A DNA stretch of 64,000 nt. Origin: Durusdinium trenchii (lineage: Eukaryota > Sar > Dinophyceae > Suessiales > Symbiodiniaceae). The notes below the pieces were generated by a model that did no database searches, was not told the origin of the DNA, and worked only from the letters and a program-made list of their open reading frames with translations. The position numbers and the translations under genes were made by a program. Below are positions 54,599 through 64,000 of this stretch, piece after piece (the stretch's first letter is position 1; every line of letters begins with the position of its first letter). The stretch spans positions 4,481,324 to 4,545,323 of the forward strand of contig CAXAMN010000001.1 in NCBI GenBank assembly GCA_963970005.1, written 5' to 3'.

Positions 54599-55469
54599 GG
54601 ATTGATCTAATCTGCCATCGGCGAGCCATGGCGAACCTGCCAATCCTGAAGGCACAGCTGCGCCTGATATAACAAGTGTTACAACATGGTTTAAATGTGG
54701 ACTATTGAATAATCACCCTTCCATATGAAGAGGCTGTTCAATTCAAATGGGTGAGGTTACTAATTAATCAAGAGATATCAAGAGCATTACCCACTCTCCG
54801 TTGGTGCCAGATTTTTTCCACCAGCCAACAGTGATCCGCTGTACGGTACTCCAATCGCCGAGGGGCTTATGAAGTCTTTGCTTCTCACGTAGTCCGCCAC
54901 TGTGTCCTGCTGACCCCATCACTCAAGACGAGACACCTCACAATAATTGAGCACTCCATGTATTGACCCCTGAAACCACCCCAATGTAGTATCAGCCGGA
55001 TTATGCCGTATCAGCTTAAGGTATATCCGATCCCATTACCAGTAACAGTGGATGATGATGGTGTGTAAAGGTAAATAGTTATCATCGTTTACCAGCTCTT
55101 ACTGGTAGTGGGATACACCCTAGTATCACTCCTAGTATCACGCGTTTGGTGGGAATCATCGAACAAATTGATGTGTCCGCCACCTGAAGATGACGAGACA
55201 TAACGCAGCCACTGCTTATGCTCGTGGCGGTATCATCAGGGAGTGGATACAAAGGTTGGGTGTAGTAGCTCAGCTGCAAACTAGTCCTAGACAATTTCTG
55301 GCTTTTGGTTTCAACTAACTTGAAACAGTGGGTTTCATCATCCCAAGTAAAGGTTGAACGAGTATCTGCTCGATAAAATGCCCATTGCAAACAACTGTTT
55401 GAGCGTAGACCAAACACATCCAAACACTATGCCACGTTCGAAGGTCCATCGGGCTACAGGAACATAGAA

Positions 55470-55625
55470 ATGGGAGGATTGCTATTGAAGACTTCGCCCA
55501 TGAAACCCAAACAGGTCTTAGGGGTCCAAAAGGATAAATTTCTTGAAGAATGGGCACATGCAGATCGCCGGGGTCTCAAGCCGTACTTCGAATGGATAAT
55601 CTCTCTCAGCATGTTGATCCAAAGG
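55470..55625 (+). CDS. Possible plus-strand exon
   Basis: Reads MGGLLLKTSPMKPKQVLGVQ, KDKFLEEWAHADRRGLKPYF, then EWIISLSMLIQRVFL. It has a globular composition with charged helices, better than either minus-strand frame. Boundaries unknown; at 55736 the frame runs into a MITE. No family recognised. Confidence 0.3.
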
Positions 55626-55735
55626 GTGTTTTTGATTCATACGATGTTAGTTATAGACACTGTTGAGTGTGTGAACTGCAGCCACAATCAATACATCCAA
55701 GCCACAATATTTGGTCATCGGCCGATTGGATACAA

Positions 55736-55838
55736 CTATCCCAAACACTCCATGTATATAACGGAATGTATGCCTACATGGACCCCGGAATCCACCCCAA
55801 TGTAGGCATATATTCCAGTCCCATGGGTCGTGTCTTGG
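55736..55838. mobile_element. MITE-like element, CCCAGACAC family, diverged
   Basis: CCAAACACTCCATGTATATA to CAGTCCCATGGGTCGTGTCTTGG. The inside is a near-perfect palindrome (GGAATGTATGCCTACATGGA against CCCAATGTAGGCATATATTCC), so the whole element folds into a hairpin. Same termini as copies at 42383 and 43923. Confidence 0.65.
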
Positions 55839-57397
55839 TGTCACCTACGTATGCCATCTGCAAGTTTTGTGGTTCTCGTGGCATTGGAAGTGGTGCCTGC
55901 TGGACACATGTGAACACCTTAAGACCTAGGGTGTGGAGCTCGACTGACCCCCCCCAAGCAAGGGATGCTCACGGTTGGTTCCTCCTTTGAGGCAGGGAAC
56001 CACAACACCTCAGTCCTGGTCTGTGGATCGCCACAAAGAGGGGCCGTCGATCCACCCTGCATGTTGCTTCCTCACCTTTCGAATCAACATGACCAATGGT
56101 CGGAGAAGCAACCTGACGCTGTTCATGCGGTTGGTTGAACAACTGCATGGCAAATCCCCCGTTTCAAAAGACAAGAACCCACGGGTCTTTCGACGGTCGT
56201 TCCCGTGTCCTCGATGAGCTTCGTGAGGCCAGGCCCACTGGCAAGCGCTGCCGGAAGGGCTCCCGAAGCCTCCAGAGGAAGCGGATGGAGAAGCGGATTA
56301 CGGGGTGTCTGTCCCTCCATCCTGAGACAGTATAACACCATATAGATGTCATGTGTATGTTCACAGGATCCCAAGCAAGTCTTTTTGGTCGATGGTCCTC
56401 TTGCGAAGTGCTTTTTGGGAGGTCTCACTGCTTGAGTACAGTACCCATATATAGCTACCTGGAGCCTGAGTGACCCCTGTTTTGGAGGATCAACTATCCA
56501 AATTACTATTTTCCTATCAAAACAGAGGTCAGTCAGGCTCTAGGTATACACCGGCTATGGCTGAATGAGCAAACCAGCCAGTTCACTTGGTCGAAAATCC
56601 TTTCAAAACTGAGACAAGGCATAGGTTTGGGGCACCTTCACCCCACCGTGGCCGTGGCGGGTCACGATCCCCAACATCGTGGATGGTTGTAGAATGCTGT
56701 ATATTTCGGTGGTTGGGATTGGAGGTTGCTTATTTAAGATTAGTCATAACAGTAATATAGTATATAGTATATAGATGTATATAGTGGATGGCTGTAGAAT
56801 GTTGTGGATATGTAGGGATTGGAGGTGCCAACTAACCCTCAGAATCCGGATCTCCAGCGTCACGAGCTTGGAGACCCGGAACGGAGGGTGCAAATGGGTG
56901 CAGGATGGTGCAGGTCGGCTACGGCGACACGCTCGTTACGACACCTCCGAGTCGCGACGCTCCGGAAGTGGATAGCACCAGCTGTTTGTGGAGGAAACCT
57001 GTCACGCACCGGGCCATTTTCCACCTCCATGACTTTCAAGGGAGTGCATCTTCAGGAGCATTCCTGTACAGAAACCAACACAGAGTCTGCAACACTGTAC
57101 GTGAGACCCAGCACAAAGTGGCAAAGAGAAACCAAAAAAACGTATTGTTCCAAAGTTTTTGGCACCTGCTCGTCATGTGAGTTTTTGAACCGTTAAGGGG
57201 CTTCAGGGTTCGAAGCTGCGCAGCCTGCACCCGACATGCCCGGGCTCAGCCCAACCAAAAAAGGTTGAAGGACCCTAAATTGTAGACTATAGTATCACAT
57301 GTATGGTACCCCAGGTGACTGATCCTTTGCCAGGTCACTTGACCTCTCTTGGAATCGAAGAAGTGCCACTCCCAATGTTCACCGAGCGGCCGGAGAC

Positions 57398-57510
57398 ATG
57401 GCTTCGTCTTCGCTCATCTCAGACCTCGGCGGTGGAGTGGTTGAGCCAAGACCCCGTCCCCAGGCACAGGCCCGTAAACGGAAAACCAAGCGCCCGGATG
57501 ATTTTTTTAA
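57398..57510 (+). CDS. Possible exon with nuclear-localisation-like cluster
   Basis: Reads MASSSLISDLGGGVVEPRPR, then PQAQARKRKTKRPDDFF, and continues open past a MITE. The RKRKTKRP cluster resembles a nuclear localisation signal. Codon composition is moderate, and the AT-rich end (GATTTTTTTAATTATG) suggests that the exon ends near 57495. Weakly supported. Confidence 0.25.
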
Positions 57511-57515
57511 TTATG

Positions 57516-57605
57516 CCCTAGGGCTCCAACTGTATCCTCAGAAAGTGGTTAGACCCCACAAACCTACCCCAACCACCTTCTCAGGAGGTGGTTGGAGCCC
57601 TAGGG
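57516..57605. mobile_element. MITE-like element, CCCTAGGG family, complete copy
   Basis: Perfect 15-bp terminal inverted repeats: CCCTAGGGCTCCAAC and GTTGGAGCCCTAGGG. The inside is GTGGTTAGACCCCACAAACC and CCCCAACCACCTTCTCAGGA. Ninety bases, non-coding; the clearest member of the family. Confidence 0.8.
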
Positions 57606-58162
57606 ATGATCTATCACAGACCGCACATGTATGCAACGATTCCACGCACGGCTTGTCTGGGAAAAGCTGCTTTCAAAAAAGGGGAAGAAGCATGAGTGGC
57701 TGCGGTGTGACGCAAGGGTGAACGGTGACCTTGGTCGGAAGTCTTTCCTCAAGGAACATTCAGCAACACGCCTAGGTGGGGTGGCGCCTGGACACCGTAG
57801 GGCGGAACCCTGTGTTCACTCAGTGACTCAGTGTGTCTGGCTGTGGCCTCTGCCTATGTGCTTTTTCACCGGGTCTAAGGTTCCACTATCTGGCCGCGGC
57901 CTTGCTTCTCTGGTTTCGCAGCTGCCGTGTGGCACCCTCTGGGGCCACACTTGCACTGGGGCTGCCGTCGATTCAGCGCAAATCTCGGGCAACCCTTACG
58001 CATAGGTCCTTTGACCACAAACACTCCAACTTCTTTGGCTAGTGCCTCGACCTTCTCGTCTTTCCAGCTTGTTGCTGCCCATGGGGCTTCATGAAGGAAC
58101 TTGCGTCCAGCGTGATGCTTTTTGTATACAACTCAACGCTTGTATGCAAGTGAAGGATTGCA

Positions 58163-58664
58163 TCATCCATCTTCCTTCTTCTCACATCTGATGTTCTTCC
58201 GATTCAAGTTCTGGAGTTGGGAAACATGTGAGTGAATAAACATTGCCTCCTCAGACTCCGACTGCAAAAACTGGATCTCCTTGCCAGCGGTCGGAGGCAT
58301 TCCAGGACATTCTTTGTCCTTGTGCCAATGGCCAACTTGTTTGCAAACTCCACAACGAGTGCGCTTCTTCAACTCCTCGATGGACACCTTGTAGGTGCCG
58401 GGCTGCATGGGCGTGAAGCCACGGCGTCCAGTGCCATGCTCACGAGAGAGCTCTTTGGTCTTCTTCATTTGAGACACAGCTTGAAAACTGCGTTTGCTGC
58501 CCTTTCGATTTGAAACCCCTTCCATGCCCACTACGGTGATCACGACATGGGGGTGAACCTGTCAAAAGTGCTGGTTCATTTCTGTCCACAATGTCATGCA
58601 CCTCCTGGATGTCTTCTTTCAAGTCAACCGCAAAACCGAGTTTCAACCAGTACCACTCTGCCAA
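58163..58664 (-). pseudogene. Ty1/copia-like Gag fragment with zinc knuckle
   Basis: Read on the minus strand, 58664 to about 58540 gives WYWLKLGFAVDLKEDIQEVH, then DIVDRNEPALLTGSPPC. One frame over, to 58163, come RRGFTPMQPGTYKVSIEELK, KRTRCGVCKQVGHWHKDKEC and PGMPP. The second half carries a zinc knuckle (C-x2-C-x4-H-x6-C, two residues longer than the classical x4). It is preceded by 'ELKKRTRC', as I know it from dinoflagellate Ty1/copia Gag. The first half ends in 'GSPPC', reminiscent of the PPC motif of cytosine-5 methyltransferases. No protease, integrase or reverse transcriptase follows, so this is a truncated relic. It may have once continued from the decayed frame at 58947-62359. Confidence 0.55.
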
Positions 58665-58946
58665 GGCGGTGTTGACATCTCGCTCTCGGGAACCTTGGAT
58701 CTAATTGCTGCACATCTGTCTCTGCTGCTCTCGTTGTTTTCCTTTGGGTTGGATTCGGGTCCAACTTTAGTGTCACGAATCAATATTAGTTATATACTTC
58801 AAACATGTAAGTAGAGCATCTGTGTAGCAAACCTTCCGTGCAAATTCTGTCTCAAATGGTTGAGTCAACCCAACGCGCCCCTCCAGTTGAAACAAGCTTT
58901 GTTTAAAGCCGGCGCTATCATGTCAGGATAGGCTTGGCATCCTAAG

Positions 58947-61900
58947 CTAGCCATTTGGGTTGTGTTCGTGGGAGTCAGTCATATTCGATTGTTCAACACC
59001 TCCTTCACAACTCTCTTCATCTTGTAGCATCCGGACCCGGATGTCAATCTTCATCCCAGGAAATGGTTTCCATGCCACCATGAGGAGCAGTTCAGCCTGG
59101 AAGTGACTAACAATGCATGAGCACAACCGATGCATACAAACCTCGTGGAGGCCATACTGCTCAAGCAAAGTCGCTGTCTCGACTCGGGTTGGAAGTCGAT
59201 GGGCAGACAATTCTGGTGATCTGTCTGCTTCTTGCACCCATAGGCTAACCATCACCGGGATTTCAGACTGCAGAGGTAGTTCATCAATGAGGATATATAT
59301 ATATATATATATCGTCTTCTCCGTCTTGCTCATGGATGTCTGGCAATGGTACAACCTGCAGCAACTGCGTCTTGACTTCCATGGAAATTCTTTGACTCAC
59401 AAAGTCACGGATGACCGTAGCGAATTCATGCTGTTCTAAGACGAAAAGCTCATCAACTGCCAGGCCCCAATGAACAACCTTCTGGTCTCTTGTTGTATAG
59501 AATACGAAATCAGGCCAGTAGGATCTCGCAGCAAGATACCACGTAGACTCAGCATAGACTTGCGGGGAATTCCACCAAGTCGTGGTTCTCCTGGTAAGTT
59601 CAACCTTTCCCGTCTCCATTCAAGGAATCGGTCTCTTTCTTGTTCCACTGTATCTTCAGGTTCAAGCTGAAATGGCCTTCGATACCAGTGGCAAGTCTTT
59701 GGACCTTCCTGGAATTGGAAAAAACACTGCTCATCCATGGCATCAACATCTTCGCGAATTGCTCTCTCCCTAGGGTAGTCTATATCCTCGATCTCAGGAG
59801 GAGCATTGCATGTCAAACTAACGTCTTTGTGGATTGTTCTCTCCCTAGTAGTGTATATCCCCAATCTCAGGTGGAGCATTATATGGCAAAATGACAGCAA
59901 CTATGTTCTGCATCAAAACACTTGCTTGTAGAAGCGTGTGCTCCTCTGTTTCTTGGCATTCTTCACAAGGGTGTTCAGGCTCTGGATTAGTATGCAGAGA
60001 CGACCACGTTGCATGGCTATAGTATTCCAGTGACGGTCCTGTTTCAACAGTCGACTGTACTGGGTTGTCGAGCTCTGCATCTGTGACACATCGGACTCGT
60101 AGAACGGCTCCTGCCACAATCGACAGCCTTTGCCAATAGGTGGCTCGCTGGTCTTGGTAAGTCAGAACATACGGCAGTCTTACCTCGGTTTGCGTGTGTG
60201 TCCAGTCCATAATCTCTGAAACAAACTCGTGACTCTGCGCCATCATCACAAGGTGTATTCGGTGGGCGTCAGTGATAACCTCCACAGCCAATGGTAGAAT
60301 ACCATCTTCGAGATGCTGCACAACAACAATGGCTGGGAGGTTTTGGTAGAGTTCAACAGACACCGGAAAAGCACGTGTATAAGCCTGATCAAAAGGAAAG
60401 GTGTACTCTTCGCACCAATCTGTGAAGCGGGACATGGCCACTTGTGAGTCGAGCAGCGCATTTGGACAATAAGTACCACACGCGGTTGTTGTACCCCGGT
60501 GCTGGGCAACAACATGAACCAAAATTTGACGCTGCCTCCTAGTAAGTGCATCATAATACTCACATATGTACCTTCGGACTGCTTTGCATGACGTAAGCCA
60601 GTCAAAGTCAGTATTGCACTGGGGCTCATTGAAGCCTGACGCCAATGCTGAGGGATGATCTTCGGAAGACATAGAATGCGAGGCCACAGCTGAAACTGAG
60701 GCTTCTTCAGGTTCAGCTCCGAGCCATTGCATAAGACTGCCTTCATCCGTGTCAACAGCTGTTCCAATGTCCCGAAGGTCATGATCCTCAATATAAGCTT
60801 GAAAGAAGGTCGTTTCATCTACTTGGTCTTCAGATCGAAACCTCCTCGTCCAACGTCCAGCCGTCTGCCAAACTATTCGGCTAGAAGCTTGGTTTTGGTG
60901 GGGTACCTCATCATTGTTATGAGAGTCCTCTTCGCGACTTCCTTCTGAGATTGGAGTTGCAGTGTTCCCTCCATCATACTCAGAAGACCACGAGAATACA
61001 TCCTCGTCGTTTCCTGTACTTTCCTGTACTCCCACAGCTTGTCGATGAGGAATCCTCCCTACGTCTGGTCCACTCGTAGAGCTTCACATAGGCTCCCGGC
61101 ACTATGGTGCGCAAAAGGACTCTCGGAATACTCCTTGGCCATAAGTCGCTTCGAACTCGTTCCTGAAGAGAGAATAGTAGCAGAGCTGTTCTGGTGCTGA
61201 GATCAAAGGGATGGTCGATAGCACCAATTGTTGCATCACCATGCCCCTGCGAAGAATCACGCGTTGACCAATGAACTGACGCAATTCTGTTGCGTTCTGA
61301 ACGTCGAGGCGCGACCAGCTACCATCGAAGCGACACACGACTGTCTTTGAGAATGACAGTTGCTCCAAGGCCACATTGGCCTTCACTGTGTGCTCAAAGA
61401 TGAGAACTGCGCTCGCCTGTGAAAGGACTAGTCTCACAATTCTGTCATCGAGAGCATTGGTGGGGTTCAACGCTGCGGACAGGAGAGCTGCATTTCCGAA
61501 CACACGCTCCAAGAGAGTGCCGTCACGAGAGTGAAGTATCCTCCCGTAGGGAGTTTCGCTCCCTTCGTAGTGGTCAAGCTCCAAAATGACTTGGCACCTG
61601 GTTTGGATTCCTGAATCGCCGAGTCTGTGCGTCGGACGTGATGGAAACGAAGAAAGTGTATTCCCATTCACTGTCAAAGTGCTGGCATCATCATCAGGCA
61701 AAGCGGTGGTGGTGCATTCGAAATTGACCACAACCTGAGACACCTCCGTCGTGCTCTCAAGTTCGCTGAGCCATTGTTGCCTGATTTTGTCATTCTCATG
61801 AAGAGGTCCAGTCGTCAGGATCCTGACAACCCAAGCCGCGTCATGATGACGCGCATGATCCAGCCGAAGGTCCACAGCTTCACAGCTTGCGACATGACAA

Positions 61901-62359
61901 TGGCGTTTGCCAGTACTGTTTGCGCATCAAACTGCTTCAGGTATCCTTTTATCCCGAAGTGTCGAGAGACTGGCTGTAGCCCTCTTCCAACATCGTGATA
62001 TTGCCAGTGACTTTCTGCAACTGTATATCTTGCCAGTATTCATATTTACGTCTTCCCCAATAGAGATAACATTCAGAGTCACTATCACACTCGTGCTGTG
62101 GAAGCGCAAAGGTAAATATGAAAGCAACACTTGTAGAAGGGTATGACCTGGGCAGAACTACCGACAAAAGATCCATGCGACCGTCCTCAACCGTCTGGCA
62201 TAGAATCGGGCACCCTTGTGGGGGTTCAGTGTCGACAATCACATGAGGCCTTGGCATCACTAGGAACACAGGTGCTGGGTCAATAAGGGTGATCCGGCTA
62301 TTTCCGCTCATCCCTCTATCCAGCCAGAGGTACTGGCACATATGAACTGCCCCCCCCAA
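58947..62359 (-). pseudogene. Long decayed coding region, about 1,000 codons, unknown family
   Basis: Six consecutive minus-strand frames tile 62359-58947 almost without gaps: 62359-61949 (MSGNSRITLIDPAPVFLVMP), 61875-61102 (QVILELDHYEGSETPYGRIL, LRQFIGQRVILRRGMVMQQL), 61035-59845 (RRQRQILVHVVAQHRG, YVLTYQDQRATYWQRLSIVA), 59900 to about 59590, about 59590-59300 (ARSYWPDFVFYTTRDQKVVH, FVSQRISMEVKTQLL) and 59354-58947 (ILIDELPLQSEIPVMVSLWV). The joins are small indels. One, near 59850, lies in a tandemly doubled 72-base unit whose first copy lacks two bases. Another lies in a TA run at about 59290-59312. The style recalls the long non-catalytic proteins that accompany dinoflagellate retroelements, but no reverse transcriptase, endonuclease or other catalytic motif is visible. 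Confidence 0.5.
59290..59312. repeat. (TA)n microsatellite inside a decayed coding region
   Basis: Eleven or so TA units. The minus-strand frames change here: IHEQDGEDD before, ILIDELPLQ after. Slippage in the run is the likely reason. Confidence 0.8.
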
Positions 62360-64000
62360 AGAAAAACAAGGTCTATAGTGCTTACTGTGAACAAAGTCTA
62401 CCGGACATGTTTGATAATTTGGGACATCCCATGAATCCTCACTCCTTGTAGGGCTTCAACTACGGAACCTCCGTTTCGAACCAGGTGGGCGGTTGGGTTT
62501 GAGTGCGGTGCGTGCCAGGGGGGTATTTTCACTCACCCCACCGAACCTGGGACTGCACAGGCCAGTCCGGGCTCACCGTTCAAACCAAGGGGCACGGAGC
62601 TACGTTGATGCCGCATCACGAAGGAGGAGTTGCGGGAGGACCGGAGTGAGGGGCCTCAGAGGCTGAGGTGGCTGAGGTGGCTTTGGGAAGCTGAGGGAAG
62701 TCACTTTCGGAAGCTGGTGGCACGGTGCTGAGGAAATCTCGAGAATCGTGAGCCACCAAATAGATAAGTAAAGAAAACAGGGGCAAAGATGTGAACCAAG
62801 CTTGAAATGAAGATTGACATCATCCATGACTTTCACCCACCATGCAAGGATGGCTTGGATTCGATGCGAACCAATCGCTTCAGCGAACCGGCAGGCACTC
62901 CATGAGCCAATCATATCTTTTAAAACCCTCTAAACACCTGTGGAATTGGAGGTATACATGATGATGGATGTACATTCCCCCAACAACTACAAATAAAAGG
63001 CTATCTAAAAAAAACAGTTCTGAGGGCCACAAGAAGTTTTCACCATCTGCATCAATCTTGTGGTCACAAGAAACAGGTCCTGCTCTGGTGAAAGCTCTGA
63101 TCAACCTGCTCAGGCAGGCACCTTTCCGCTTCCGCAGGATTTCCTGGCTGATCCCGATCAAGGGACCACTCACAAAGGCCTAGGTGACCTGATGCAAAGG
63201 TAAGGTCACTTTGAAGAACCAGGTAGAGTCCATTAAAAAACAACCAACATTCAAAACCATACTTGCAAGAAACAAGACAACATGCCAGGACCCTCCAAGG
63301 GGTGCCCAATGGAAGCCTAAAGGTAGTGTGGGGTACTTCATGGGTACTTCATTGAACACCCCTTGGAGGGGCCTGGTATATGCATCTCATCTCGACTCAA
63401 CATCTATATTTTGCCTTTTGATACATGACTGGATTTGCAGCTCCCAGGAACCAGGCAAATGGACAACAAGACTTATATCCCCCGGGCGGAGCACCCGGCC
63501 ATACCAGGTGGTTCCTGGTATGACCCAGGTGCCAGCCACCCACCGGTTGGAGGGTCCTGGCGGCCACGGAGGATAGACATGTTCATTTTGTGTCATTTCA
63601 CGCTTAGCTGTGAAATTTGTCATACATTGTGACGTGGGTGTGGTGATTCCAACCTCCCCAAGAACCCCTGGCACAAATGGAGAAAGATCCAGCAAAAAAA
63701 AACATAGATTGTGGATCCATCCTCAAGGTTCCTATCTCCTGTAATTACCCGCCAATGAGTGTTGCCGTGCTGGGACTCCTCGGAAGTTGTTCATGTTTTT
63801 CAACCAACAATCGATTGAAATATGACCCAAAAGTATGCCCCCCACCCAAGAAACATATCAAAACAAGTTAAAGAACCCTCCCAAAAGAACACGACGTAAA
63901 ACACGTATATATATAGCCTGCCCAAAGGCTTTCCACGCGCGCGAACACGAAGAACCCAGCCTTGGGTAACCGTGTGGGCGAAGATGGCCTTGGCGTGTGG
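62360..64000. other. Right end, no supported gene
   Basis: A seven-C run (CCCCCCC) at 62351-62357 precedes the decayed frame. 62630-62690 contains GAGGCTGAGGTGGCTGAGGTGGC, a short tandem repeat. Frames at 62600-63700 are open on both strands but have no coding composition or splice pairs. At 63300-63375 CCTTGGAGGGG and CCTCCAAGGGG form a loose inverted repeat. Confidence 0.4.

Noticed and set aside
56915-56945. VGYGDTLVTT, like a potassium-channel selectivity filter
   Set aside because: No pore helix before it and no transmembrane segments around; the frame is short and the surroundings are proline/serine-rich.
59470-59900. Plus-strand frames at 59.4-59.9 kb as a gene
   Set aside because: The minus strand has consistently better protein composition and joins with neighbouring minus frames.

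Overview
The window looks like nuclear DNA of a dinoflagellate, most likely Symbiodiniaceae or a close relative. Coding islands are short, G/C-ending in their codons, and set in long intergenic or intronic DNA. Splice donors include many GC and some GA besides GT, and acceptors usually read AG|G. Several protein and repeat families I recognise from Symbiodinium-type genomes are present: a large transposase-like family, a 'K-I-G-(Y/F)-T-H' GIY-YIG-like family, a PER-type minisatellite and a PDLN-type repeat. No rRNA, tRNA, CRISPR, bacterial operon or organelle gene was seen. No search could be run, so all family assignments are recognition by eye.

Region 1 (2966-17520) is the main discovery candidate. 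A dense plus-strand multi-exon coding region of about 30 small exons (3605-17466) lies between two inverted 44-bp sequences that match without gaps at 34 of 44 positions (2966-3009 and 17477-17520). I read this as one 14.5-kb DNA transposon. In order it carries an AT-hook protein start, acidic and RG-rich/tryptophan-rich linkers, a methyltransferase-like module (8603-9977), a charged DNA-binding-like module (11341-13687), a GIY-YIG-like module (14452-15239) and a DDE-type transposase-like exon (15483-17228). Two lesions (a C7 run with a frame change at 5417-5423, and an 11-bp tandem duplication at 9450-9471) suggest this copy is decaying.

Region 2 (17.5-58 kb) is gene-poor. It holds small exon-like islands on both strands. 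The best are a plus-strand gene at 23028-25482, part of whose splice phases agree (exon 3 to exon 4 to the last exon), a minus-strand gene at 40383-41554, and a minus-strand gene at 31158-31810. Around them are MITE-like elements of two families (CCCTAGGG ends; CCCAGACAC ends), a 385-bp direct duplication at 31.9/32.85 kb, foldbacks, microsatellites and a coding-type minisatellite at 48.0-48.5 kb.

Region 3 (58.1-62.4 kb, minus strand) holds a long decayed open frame of roughly 1,000 codons broken by indels. It is followed by a fragment with a CCHC zinc knuckle typical of Ty1/copia-like Gag, directly preceded by a 'GSPPC' methyltransferase-like motif. The last 1.6 kb shows nothing I can support.
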